Source: PALSA-894 sp963828625 (GTDB taxonomy: Bacteria > Pseudomonadota > Alphaproteobacteria > Rhizobiales > Xanthobacteraceae). Taken from it: a DNA stretch of 64,000 bases. Position numbers and translations under genes: made by a program. The stretch spans positions 620,001 through 684,000 of the forward strand of contig CAWHEX010000011.1 in assembly GCA_963828625.1 (NCBI GenBank), written 5' to 3'. Positions 41,836-50,340 of this stretch are shown here, one piece after another. Below the pieces are notes generated by a model. The model worked only from the letters and a program-made list of their open reading frames with translations, ran no database searches and was not told where the DNA came from. Every line of letters starts with the position of its first letter. Positions within the stretch are counted from its first letter, which is position 1.

Positions 41836-42924
41836 ATGTCGCAGGTCGTCATCCGCAACGCGAACAAGAAATACGGCGACGTTCACGCCGTGAAGGACGT
41901 GAACCTGCAGATCCGCGACAAGGAATTCATGGTGTTCGTCGGCCCGTCGGGCTGCGGCAAGACCACGACGTTGCGCATGGTGGCGGGGCTTGAAGCGATC
42001 ACCTCCGGCGACATCCTGATCGACAACCGCATCGTCAACGAACTGCCGCCGATGGACCGCGACATCGCGATGGTGTTCCAGAACTACGCGCTCTATCCGC
42101 ACATGAGCGTGTACGACAACATGGCGTTCGGCCTGAAGATGCGCAAATTCGACAAGGTCGAGATCAAGAAGCGCGTTGACCGCGCCGCTGCCATTCTCGA
42201 CATCGGCGGGTTGCTGGAGCGCAAGCCGCGCCAGCTCTCCGGCGGACAGCGCCAGCGCGTCGCGCTCGGCCGCGCGATCGTGCGCGACCCGAAGGTGTTC
42301 CTGTTCGACGAACCCCTGTCGAACCTCGACGCCAAGCTGCGCGTGCAGATGCGCGTCGAACTGAAGAAGCTGCATGAGCGGCTCGGCACGACAGCGATTT
42401 ACGTGACCCACGATCAGGTCGAGGCGATGACGCTTGGCGACCGCGTGGTGGTGATGAAGGACGGCTGGGTGCAGCAGGTCGGCGAGCCGCTGGAGCTTTA
42501 CAATTCGCCCGCCAACAAGTTCGTCGCCGGGTTCATCGGCTCGCCGTCGATGAATTTCGTCGACGTCACGGTGAGCGGGTCGAACGGCGCGCTCTATGCG
42601 GAGAACAAGGGCCTCAAGGTCAGGCTGCCGGCCGAGGTCGAGCAGCGCCTGAACGGCCACAGCACGAAAGAGATCACGCTCGGCGTCCGGCCGGAGGACA
42701 TTTCGCTGGCGACCGGTCATGCCGATGAGCTTGTCTTCGACGCGAACGTCGAGGTGATCGAGCAACTCGGCTCCGAGATCGTGCTCGACATGAAGGTCGG
42801 CGACAGCATGATGGTGGCGTCGGTCGAGCCGAGCACCAAAGTCAAGGTGCACGATACGCTGCGCCTCGCGATGCGCCCGTCGCGGCTGCATGTTTTCGAC
42901 GCGCAGAGCGAAAAGGCGATTTGA
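41836..42924 (+). CDS. Sugar ABC transporter ATPase (UgpC/MalK-type), second copy
   Basis: 362 residues with Walker A GPSGCGKTT, Q-loop, LSGGQRQRV, VFLFDEPLSNLD and YVTHDQ, plus a C-terminal regulatory domain (LGVRPEDISLA). It shares long identical blocks with the ATPase at 37435 but has its own C-terminus, so the operon carries two diverged ATPases rather than a fresh duplication. Unlike the first copy its frame is intact. Confidence 0.92.
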   Translation: MSQVVIRNANKKYGDVHAVKDVNLQIRDKEFMVFVGPSGCGKTTTLRMVAGLEAITSGDILIDNRIVNELPPMDRDIAMVFQNYALYPHMSVYDNMAFGLKMRKFDKVEIKKRVDRAAAILDIGGLLERKPRQLSGGQRQRVALGRAIVRDPKVFLFDEPLSNLDAKLRVQMRVELKKLHERLGTTAIYVTHDQVEAMTLGDRVVVMKDGWVQQVGEPLELYNSPANKFVAGFIGSPSMNFVDVTVSGSNGALYAENKGLKVRLPAEVEQRLNGHSTKEITLGVRPEDISLATGHADELVFDANVEVIEQLGSEIVLDMKVGDSMMVASVEPSTKVKVHDTLRLAMRPSRLHVFDAQSEKAI

Positions 42925-42937
42925 CCTTTTCGCCGGA

Positions 42938-42953
42938 GCGGCGGGTACGCCGC
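42938..42953. terminator. Hairpin between convergent genes
   Basis: GCGGCG-GGTA-CGCCGC (6-bp perfect stem, 4-base loop) fills the 30-bp gap between the ABC operon and the convergent membrane-protein gene, with TTTT upstream and TATTTATT downstream. Probably a bidirectional terminator. Confidence 0.55.
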
Positions 42954-42954
42954 G

Positions 42955-43357
42955 CTATTTATTGATCCACGCCAGCACGATGCCCATCAGCACCACGCGG
43001 ATGGTGTCGAACACGATCTGCTTGATCGCGACGGCGAGCGCGATCGGCGTCACCACGTGATAGATCAGATAGGTCGGGATCACGGTCAGGCACGCGACCG
43101 CGATGCCGAAGCGGATGCCCTGCATCAGCCAGGGTTTGCCGTCTTCCTTGCCCTGGTAATAGACCCAGGCGAACGCGGCGCCGAAGATCGCCTGCGCCAG
43201 GATGATGAAGTAGACGATCTTCTGCGCCTCGGCGGGCGGGCGCATGCCCGGCGTCGCGGCGTAATCCGGTCCGAGCAGCACCGCCGTGGATCACGAAGCT
43301 CAGCGCCCACGCCATCACGAACATCACGACGGCGGAAATGATGCATTTGCGAGTCAT
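42955..43357 (-). CDS. Small four-helix membrane protein of unknown function, frameshifted
   Basis: About 133 residues: MTRKCIISAVVMFVMAWALSFVIHG, then, after removing one extra G (plus strand C) near 43284, VLLGPDYAATPGMRPPAEAQK and three more hydrophobic helices ending LMGIVLAWINK. The KPWLMQGIRFGIAVACLTVIPTYLIYHVV part (read in segments) recalls a widespread proteobacterial membrane family without known function. Last gene, or separate unit, downstream of the dehydrogenase operon. Confidence 0.72.
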
Positions 43358-43377
43358 GTCGCCCTCCCGCGCCAGAA

Positions 43378-44492
43378 TCACACGATCATTGTAACAGGCC
43401 GTTCGACAAATCCCTTGAAGATCGAGAGCAATTCGGCGCCGCGCGCGGCGTCGACCGCGCCCGGATCGCAGGCGAGCGTCGCGGTCACCGTCTCGGCAAA
43501 GGCGACCGAGCCGTCCGGCGCCTCGATCGGTGCGCGGCGGCGCGAGCCGATGCTCAGCATCGTGGTCTGCGGCGGACGCACCGCGAGCGCGACCGACGCG
43601 ATGCCCGGCACTGCTGGCGATGAACACCGCTGTCGATGCGCGCCGCGCGTCGGCAGCCGTGGCGGCATCGCGCCGCGCCGACGCGATCGCGGTGAGCGGC
43701 TGCGATGCGGCATCGCGGATCAGCACGGGCGCGTCCGCAGCGGCGAGCGCGATGTCGGCCGTCGCGTCCGGCATCGCGCGCTGTAGCGCGGTCGCCCATG
43801 CCTTGACGATCACGTCGGCCAGCTCGATTCCCTTTGCGCTCGGTGCACAGCGCAAGCGCCTCAGCGAGCGCAATGTCCGCCGTGAGTACGAGGCTCGCAG
43901 CGGCTTGCGCGGGGGCAGGGGCCTTGCGCGCCGTCTCGACGTCGCGTGCCACGATGCGGCCGTGCGGGCCGGAGCCTTTGACGTTTGTGAGATCGATTCC
44001 CGCTTCACCCGCGAGCCGCCGCGCCAGCGGCGTGACGACGGTGCCGCCCGCAAGCCGCGCCGGGCCGAAGTTGCGCTCGGGCGAGCGGACTTCGCGGAAG
44101 GGCTCCATCTGGCACCGTGACGCATTCGGCACTACCTCCGCTCGTTCCCGCGAAGGCGGGGACCCAGTTCTTTCCTGGCTCTGGATGCCCGCTTTCGCGG
44201 GCATGAGCGGAGCCTGCGGGGTTGCGGGCGCTTGAGGCTTCGCCGTCGAAACCGCCTCGCCCTTGCCCTGAATGATCGCCACCACCGCGCCCACCGGCGC
44301 GGTCTCGCCCGACTGCACGTGGATGGCCGCGAGCGTGCCGGCCGCGATGGCCGGCACTTCCATCGACACCTTGTCGGTTTCGATCTCGAACAGGTTTTGG
44401 CCCGGCTTAACGGCGTCGCCGGCCGACACGAACCATTTCGAAATCTTGCCCTCAGCGACGGTCTCGCCGAGCTGCGGCATCAGGACGTCCAT
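43378..44492 (-). CDS. 2-oxo acid dehydrogenase E2 subunit with degenerate active site and an in-frame palindromic insert
   Basis: About 370 residues after removing extra bases near 43827 and 43614. Lipoyl domain 1-78 with lipoyl-Lys41 (IETDKVSMEV); linker containing a repeat-derived segment (residues about 94-119, MPAKAGIQ...); peripheral-subunit-binding domain about 152-186 (TPLARRLAGEAGIDLTNVKG); then a short acyltransferase domain. Where active E2 enzymes have DHRxxDG, this reads DPGAVDA: the catalytic His is Pro. Acyl transfer may be lost, though lipoyl carriage could remain. No E3 gene is adjacent. Last gene of the E1 alpha-E1 beta-ALDH-E2 set. Confidence 0.75.
44136..44212. repeat. Palindromic element inserted in frame in the E2 gene
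   Basis: 25-base arms 44136-44160 and 44188-44212 match as an inverted repeat with only 3 mismatches; the cores are CCCGCGAAGGCGGG and CCCGCTTTCGCGGG. Read on the minus strand it encodes ...LMPAKAGIQSQERTGSPPSRE..., the MPAKAGIQ peptide familiar from dispersed intergenic repeats of proteobacteria. It falls in the flexible linker between the lipoyl and subunit-binding domains and keeps the frame open. Confidence 0.75.
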
Positions 44493-44518
44493 CGCGGTCT
44501 CCCTTTCGCGTCCGGCGA

Positions 44519-45985
44519 TTACCAGATCACCGAGACGTATTGCGTCTCCATGGAACTCCAGCATGCCCTCGTGCGCGCCTTCGCGCCCGAGGCCGGACTG
44601 CTTGGTGCCGCCGAACGGCGCCGCCGGATCGGAGACCGAGCCGCGATTGAGGCCGATCATGCCGAATCGAGTTTCTCGGACACGCGCATGCCGCGGCGAC
44701 AGATCCTTGGTGTAGAGATAGGCGACGAGGCCGTACTCGGTGTCGTTGGCGCGCTGGATCGCCTCGTCCTCGGACTTGAAGGTCTGGATCGACGCCACCG
44801 GGCCGAAAATCTCCTCGTTGAGCATCTTGGCGCCGTCCGGACACGTTGGTCGAGCACGGTCGCCGGATAGAAGATAGCCCGGCCCGTCCGGCGTCTTGCC
44901 GCCGGTGAGCACCTTGGCGCCCGTTTGCACGGCGTCGTCGACCAGCTCGATCACCTTGTCGCGGCCCTCTTCGTTGACCAGCGGGCCGAGCGCGACGCCG
45001 TCGTCGAGCCCGTTGCCCATCTTCAGCGCCGCCATCTTGTCGGTGAGCTTCTTGGCGAACTCGTCGTGCACCTTCTCGTGCACGTAGAAGCGGTTCGCCG
45101 CCGTGCAGGCCTCGCCCATGTTGCGCATCTTGGCGATCATCGCGCCCTCGATCGCGGCGTCGATGTCGGCGTCCTCGAACACGATGAACGGCGCGTTGCC
45201 GCCAAGCTCCATCGCGGCTTGAGGATGTTGTCGGCGGCCTCGTGCAGCAGCTTGCGGCCGACCTCGGTCGAGCCGGTGAACGACACAACGCGCACGCGCG
45301 GATCGTGCAGCATCGCGCTGACCGACAGGCCCGGAGCGGCGCGACGGGATCGACGTTGACGACGCCCGCCGGCACGCCGGCTTCCTCCAGCAGCGGCATC
45401 AGCGCCAGCATGGTGAGCGGCGTCTCGGACGCGGGCTTGAGCACGACCGGGCAGCCGGCCGCCAAGCGCCGGGCCGATCTTGCGCGTCGCCATCGCGGCG
45501 GGGAAATTCCACGGCGTCACCAGCACGGCGACGCCGGCCGGCTTGTGCTGCGCAACGATGCGCGCGCCGGACGCGGGCGCCATGTAGATCTGGCCGATGT
45601 TGCGCACGGCCTCTTCGGCGTTCCAGCGGAAGAACTCCGCCGAATAGAGCACTTCGCCCTGCTGAATCCGAGAGCGCCTTGCCGTTTTCGATGCGTGATC
45701 AGTTTGGCGAAGCGCTCGGCGTCGCGCACGATGAGCTCGAAAGCTTTGCGCAGAATTTCGGCGCGCTCGCGCGGCTTGCGCGCGGCCCAGCCCTCGAACG
45801 CGTCCTGCGCGGCGTCGATCGCGAGCCTTGGCGTCCTCCACGCTCGCGCTCGCCACGGAAGCGATCTTGTTCTCGGTCGCCGGGTCGATCACGTCGAAGC
45901 GCGCGCCGTCGGAGGATTTGCGCCATTTGCCGCCGATCCAGAGGTCGGTCGGAACGTTGGCGAGGAGGTTGTCGTACATGGCCAT
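44519..45985 (-). CDS. NAD(P)-dependent aldehyde dehydrogenase (succinate-semialdehyde type), heavily frame-disrupted
   Basis: About 485 residues when all frames are merged: TDLWIGGKWRKSSDGARFDV, VLVTPWNFPAAMATRKIGPAL, VSFTGSTEVGRKLL, catalytic Glu in MELGGNAPF, catalytic Cys in GEACTAANRF, EEIFGPVASIQTF and the end FGGTKQSGLGREG...METQYVSVIW. I count 11 single-base insertions (about 45823, 45693, 45657, 45464, 45350, 45322, 44875, 44849, 44840, 44697, 44553) and 2 deletions (about 45219, 44664), net zero modulo 3. Residues are conserved throughout, so error is likelier than decay. In an acetoin-type operon it would oxidise the released acetaldehyde; the sequence looks more like GabD. Confidence 0.72.
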
Positions 45986-45996
45986 GATGCAATCCT

Positions 45997-46977
45997 TCAG
46001 CTTTGCAGCGAGCGCCGCACTGTTTCGGCGATGCGATCGACCGTCGGCAGCACGGCATCTTCCAGCGCGTCGGCGGCGGGCAGCGGAATATGCGGCGTCG
46101 TAATGCGCACCGGCGGGCCGTCGAGATCGTAGAAAGCTTCGTCGGCGACGATCGACACGATCTCGGCGCCCCACCCGCACAAACGTGGGTTTTCCTCCAC
46201 GGTAAACAAGCGGTGGGTGCGGCCGACGGAACCCATGATGGTCTGCGTGTCGAGCGGCACGAGCGAACGCACGTCCACAACCTCCGCATCGATGCCGTGT
46301 TCCGCTTTCAGCTTCTCGGCGGCTTCGAGCGCGCGCGGAACCATCAGGGCGAGCGCCAGGATGGTGGCGTCCTTGCCGGGGCGGAGGATCTTCGCCGTGC
46401 CGAGCGTGTCGACGATCTCGCCGTCCGGCACCTCGCCCTTCATCGGATAGAGCGACTTGTGCTCGAAGAAGATCACCGGGTCGGGATCGCGCACGGCGGC
46501 GGCGAGCAGGCCGATCACGTCGCGCGGCGTCGAGGGCGCGACGACCTTCAGGCCGGGGATCATCATCGCCCAGTTTTCAACGCTCTGCGAATGCTGCGCG
46601 CCGAAGCGCGAGCCCGCGCCGTTCGCGGTGCGCACGACGAGCGGGCACTTGAGCTGGCCGTTGCTCATGTAGCGGCTCTTGGGAAACTCGTTCGCGATGT
46701 AGTCGAAGCACACCGCGAAGAAATCCGAGAACATGATTTCGGCGATGGGCTTCAGGCCGGTCATCGCGGCGCCCATTGCGGCGCCGAGGATCGCCTGCTC
46801 GGAGATCGGGCAATCCTTCACACGCCGCTCGCCGAACTGCTCGAACAGCCCGACGGTCGACTTGAACACGCCGCCGGCCTTGCCGACGTCCTCGCCGAAG
46901 AAGATGACGTCGGGATCGCGCTTCATCTCCTGCGCGATGCCGCGGGCGACCGCCTCGCGATAAGTCAGTTCCGCCAT
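45997..46977 (-). CDS. 2-oxo acid / acetoin dehydrogenase E1 beta subunit
   Basis: 326 residues: ELTYREAVARGIAQEMKRDPDVIFFGEDVG, GAAMGAAMTGLKPIAEIMFSDF, a TPP-contact EHKSLYP region, and a C-terminal transketolase domain (RSLVPLDTQTIMGSVGRTHRLFTVEE, in parts). Pairs with E1 alpha to decarboxylate a 2-oxo acid (or cleave acetoin) and load the E2 lipoyl group. Start 46977 lies inside the end of E1 alpha (13-bp overlap). Intact, in contrast to its neighbour. Confidence 0.88.
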   Translation of the reverse strand: MAELTYREAVARGIAQEMKRDPDVIFFGEDVGKAGGVFKSTVGLFEQFGERRVKDCPISEQAILGAAMGAAMTGLKPIAEIMFSDFFAVCFDYIANEFPKSRYMSNGQLKCPLVVRTANGAGSRFGAQHSQSVENWAMMIPGLKVVAPSTPRDVIGLLAAAVRDPDPVIFFEHKSLYPMKGEVPDGEIVDTLGTAKILRPGKDATILALALMVPRALEAAEKLKAEHGIDAEVVDVRSLVPLDTQTIMGSVGRTHRLFTVEENPRLCGWGAEIVSIVADEAFYDLDGPPVRITTPHIPLPAADALEDAVLPTVDRIAETVRRSLQS

Positions 46978-48027
46978 GCCCAGCCTCCATCGGCGTAGAC
47001 ATCGGTGAACAGGATATCCATCGGCGGATTGGGCGCGGCCTTGCAGGCTTCGGTGGCGGACTCGACTTCCTGGTTCACGTCCGCCTCGATCTTCCCGATC
47101 TGGTCGCCCGTGATGCCGAACTGCTTCATCCGCTCGCGATAGATGTTGATCGGGTCCTTGTCCTTCTTCCAGCGCTCCAGCTCTCCCTTGGGGCGATAGG
47201 CGCCAGGATCGGCGCGCGAATGGCCGCTGTGGCGGTAGGTGAGGCACTCGATCAGCGAGGGTCCGTCGCCTGCGCGCGCCTTCGCGAACGCCGTCTGCGC
47301 GGTGCGGTAGACCTCGTCGGCGTCGTTGCCGTCGATGACGATCTTCGGCAAGCCATAGGCGGAGGCGCGGTCGCCGGCCGGATGCTCGACCGCCGTGATG
47401 TCGCCGATCGGCGTGTATTCCATGTAGTAATTGTTCTCGCACACGAACACGACCGGCAGCTTCCAGATCGCGGCGAAATTCAGCGCCTCGTGGAAAGCGC
47501 CGATATTGGTGGTGCCGTCGCCGAAGAAGCAGACGGTCACGTCCTTGTCGCCCTTGTATTGCGCGCGCAGCGCCGCCCCGCAGGCGATCGGCAGGTGCGC
47601 GCCGATGATCGCGTAGGAGCCCATCACACCATGCTCGGCGGAGGTGAGGTGCATCGAGCCGCCCTTGCCGCGCATCAGTCCGTTGTCGCGCTGCATCAGC
47701 TCGCCCAGCACTTTTTCGATCGGGACGCCGCGCGCAAGTGTGTGTGCGTGCCCGCGGTATGTGCAGAACGTGTGATCACCTTTCTTCATGGCGGTCACCG
47801 AAACCTGCCGCAATCGCTTCCTGCCCGAGAGAAAGGTGGCTCGTGCCCTTGACGAGGTTCTGCAGGAACAGGTCGTAGGCGCGCTGCTCGGCCTGCCGCA
47901 GGCGGAATTGCGAGTGATACAGCTTCAGCCGCGTCTCCTCGCCGATGTCGTCGTTCGGACGGCGGCCGTTCGATGCCGGCGCACGGGCAGCCACGCGCGC
48001 AGGCGGACGGGCAGGTTTCCTCGCCAT
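46965..48027 (-). CDS. 2-oxo acid / acetoin dehydrogenase E1 alpha subunit, one frameshift
   Basis: About 353 residues: a 25-residue Ala/Arg/Pro-rich leader, YHSQFRLRQAEQRAYDLFLQNLVKGTSHLSLGQEA, then after one extra base near 47802 VTAMKKGDHTFCTYRGHAH. The TPP motif is GDGTTNIGAFHEALN...CENNYYMEY, and the phosphorylation-loop region YRHSGHSRADPGAYR is present. AIWKLPVVFVCENN is more like acetoin dehydrogenase (AcoA) than housekeeping PDH, but I cannot separate these with confidence. Confidence 0.83.
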
Positions 48028-48085
48028 TTCGGGGACCTCTAGGGGGTTCTTGGCTCAGCGATTTGTAACAGGGGGGCAGGGGAAA

Positions 48086-48985
48086 TCAATCAACCGGATT
48101 TCGCCGCGGTCCCACCATGCGCTCGCGGTAGAGCAGGTAGAGGCCGGACGCGATCACGACCGCGACGCCGGACAGCGTCCAATTGTTAGGCTTGTCGCCG
48201 AACACAATATAGCCGAGCGCGATCATCCAGACGATCTCGGTGTAGATGAACGGCGCGAGCACCGAGGCGGGCGCGAGGCGATGGCCGATGATGAGCAGAT
48301 AGTGGCCCATCCCGCTGAACAGGCCCATCGAGCACATCAGCAGAATGACCCGCCAGTCGCTCTGCGGCGTCCAGATAAACGGAAGGATCATTGTGGCGAG
48401 GATCGCGCCCACCAGATTGGAATAAAAGTTGGTCGTATCGGTGCTGTCGTGGCGCGAGAGGATGCGTGTCGAGATCGAGTAGATCGCGTAGCAAACCGCG
48501 CCGAGCGCCGAGAGGCCGGCCGCCCAATGGATGCCGCCCGCGCCCGGGCGCGTCACAAGCAGCACGCCGCAGAAACCGACGATGATCGCGGTCCAGCGCC
48601 GCCAGTGAATCCATTCGCCAAGGATCGGTCCGCCGAGCGCCGCCACGAGGAACGGCGTGCAAAAGATAATCGCGATGGCCTGGTCGAGCTGCAGGTAGCG
48701 CAACGCGAAGAAGTTGAGTGCCGTCGAGACGAACAATAGCGTGGAGCGGCCGAACTGAAGCCACGGCCGCGACGTGCGCATGACCTTTGGGTTGCCGATC
48801 GGGTTCGCGAGCGCGATGGCGAGTACGAATGCCGCCATGTAGCGCGCCCACACGACCTGCATCGTGTGCATGAAGTCGTTGAGATATTTCGCGACCGCGT
48901 CGTTGAACGCGAACAGCAGCACGGCTGCGCACATCAGTGCGATACCGGTCAGCCTGTCGCGTTGCGTTCGCTCCTGTGGCGTCAA
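48086..48985 (-). CDS. EamA/DMT-family transporter
   Basis: 299 residues, ten hydrophobic helices in two EamA repeats: LTGIALMCAAVLLFAFNDAVAKYL at the start and LLIIGHRLAPASVLAPFIYTEIVWMIALGY in the second half. TTG start at 48985 overlaps the upstream SDR stop (TTGA), so it is translationally coupled to that SDR. Probably exports a metabolite related to the SDR reaction; substrate unknown. Confidence 0.85.
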   Translation of the reverse strand: MTPQERTQRDRLTGIALMCAAVLLFAFNDAVAKYLNDFMHTMQVVWARYMAAFVLAIALANPIGNPKVMRTSRPWLQFGRSTLLFVSTALNFFALRYLQLDQAIAIIFCTPFLVAALGGPILGEWIHWRRWTAIIVGFCGVLLVTRPGAGGIHWAAGLSALGAVCYAIYSISTRILSRHDSTDTTNFYSNLVGAILATMILPFIWTPQSDWRVILLMCSMGLFSGMGHYLLIIGHRLAPASVLAPFIYTEIVWMIALGYIVFGDKPNNWTLSGVAVVIASGLYLLYRERMVGPRRNPVD

Positions 48986-49737
48986 TACGTCGCCCGTCCG
49001 CCAGAAATGTCGAACACCGCACCGGTGGTGAAGGAGTTGTCCGCCGACGCGCACCAGGCGGCGAGCGATGCGATCTCCTCGACCTTGACGAACCGTGCGC
49101 GCGGAATCTTCGAGAGCATATAGTCGATATGCTCCTGCTTCATCTGGTCGAAGATCGCGGTTCTGGCGGCCGCCGGCGTGATGCAGTTCACCGCGATGTC
49201 GTGGCCGGCGAGTTCCTTGCCGAGCGACTTGGTCAGCGCGATCACGCCGGCCTTGGACACCGAGTAGGCCGAGGCGTTCGGGTTGCCTTCCTTGCCGGCG
49301 ATCGACGCGATGTTGACGATGCGGCCGTATTTCTGCGCGATCATGCCGGGCGTCAGCGCGCGGCAGCAGTGGAACGGGCCGTCGAGATTGATGCGCATCA
49401 CCTGCGCCCATTCCTCGACCGGATACTCCCATGTCGTGGCGTTCTTGCCCGCGATGCCGGCGTTGTTGACCAGAATGTCGACACGGCCGAGCGCCTTCAC
49501 GGTGTCGTCGCGCGCGCGCTCGACGTCCTTCAGGTTCGTCACGTCGCAGGCGACTGCGATCGCCTTGCCGCGGTTGTTCAGTTCGCCCACGGTCTTTTCG
49601 GCGAGCGCCTTGTCGCGATCCCAGATCGCGACCGTCGCGCCGGAATCGAGGAACCGCTCGACGATCGCGCGGCCGATGCCCTGCGCGCCGCCGGTGACGA
49701 CGGCGTTGCGGTTGGCGAGATCGATCTTGTTGGGCAT
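48982..49737 (-). CDS. SDR-family oxidoreductase (FabG-like)
   Basis: 251 residues: AVVTGGAQGIGRAIVERF, WDRDKALAEKTV (Asp after beta2 favours NAD+), NNAG, Ser in NIASIAGKEG, catalytic SAYSVSKAG and C-terminal GAVFDISGGRATY. Oxidoreductase with an NAD(H) preference by motif. Coupled to a DMT exporter by a 4-bp overlap. Intact. Confidence 0.88.
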   Translation of the reverse strand: MPNKIDLANRNAVVTGGAQGIGRAIVERFLDSGATVAIWDRDKALAEKTVGELNNRGKAIAVACDVTNLKDVERARDDTVKALGRVDILVNNAGIAGKNATTWEYPVEEWAQVMRINLDGPFHCCRALTPGMIAQKYGRIVNIASIAGKEGNPNASAYSVSKAGVIALTKSLGKELAGHDIAVNCITPAAARTAIFDQMKQEHIDYMLSKIPRARFVKVEEIASLAAWCASADNSFTTGAVFDISGGRATY

Positions 49738-49861
49738 GGCGGATTTCCCCGGTTTGGCGCGGCATAACTACCGAAGGTCATTAGGTCACGCGAGAGGCGA
49801 ATTGTCAGGGGTGGACTGTGGAACGCGGGGTTGAAGAAGCTTCGGATTTCCTCTAATCGTC

Positions 49862-49957
49862 CGCTTGCGGGGCCTGCGACGGTCGCCCCGTCAGGCTCGC
49901 AAGGCCCAAGTGCCGTCTCCTTCCCGAGAGGAGGAGACCTATGTTTGCGAGCCATTT
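49862..49957 (+). ncRNA. Structured cis-regulatory leader, copy 1 (chrB-motif-like)
   Basis: Near-identical to 51115-51211. Elements: GGGGC/GCCCC hairpin (49869-49873 with 49885-49889); GTCTCCT (49915-49921) pairing with AGGAGAC (49932-49938), which hides the AGGAGG ribosome site; and GGCTCGCAA (49894-49902) complementary to TTGCGAGCC (49945-49953) just after the start codon. GACGG (49878-49882) can alternatively pair with CCGTC (49913-49917). A chrB RNA motif upstream of chromate genes in Rhizobiales is known; membership here is inferred. Confidence 0.65.
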
Positions 49958-50330
49958 TTCTTCTATAGCCGTGCTTTCGCTTGCCGCCTTTGTGTTCGTT
50001 TTCGGCACGTCGCCGATGAGCGCTGCTGCGGCTCCGCTTTGCAAACCGGCGCTCGCCTTCAAGGATGTCCGGTTCTCCGACACCCAGCCCGAGACGATGG
50101 AACGCCGCTGGACCGCGCTCCTGTCGGTCGACGCCTCGCGCTGCACGACGCCGTCCGGACGCTTCGAGATTCTGTTCTCGCGGCAAAAGGAAAACGGGCC
50201 TGAGGTGGATTTCATCGAGCAGTTCACCTGGAAGCCTGACGCAGTGGAAGTCTCGATTGATTTCTGGGCCGACGAAGCCGTCGAGGGCTACGCACTCACC
50301 GGCATCGCGCCATGCCCGTGCCGTGAGTGA
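49941..50330 (+). CDS. Small secreted protein of unknown function under the duplicated leader
   Basis: 129 residues with a signal peptide (SSIAVLSLAAFVFVFGTSPMSAAAA) and a mature domain of about 98 residues with four Cys (LCKPAL, SRCTTP, APCPCRE), beginning APLCKPALAFKDVRFSD; the FEILFSRQKENGP part suggests a beta sandwich. I do not recognise the family. First codons (MFASHF) mirror those of the chrB-type gene (MLASYF) because the leader repeat extends into the coding region. Followed 10 bp later by a TauE/SafE permease gene. A periplasmic partner for sulfur-oxyanion export is a guess. Confidence 0.72.
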   Translation: MFASHFSSIAVLSLAAFVFVFGTSPMSAAAAPLCKPALAFKDVRFSDTQPETMERRWTALLSVDASRCTTPSGRFEILFSRQKENGPEVDFIEQFTWKPDAVEVSIDFWADEAVEGYALTGIAPCPCRE

Positions 50331-50340
50331 GGCGGCGGTC

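Noticed and set aside
43554..45212. Aldehyde dehydrogenase fused to the E2 lipoyl domain
   Set aside because: An extra base at about 44553 removes the ALDH stop; the corrected tail METQYVSVIW ends at 44519 and E2 starts at 44492.
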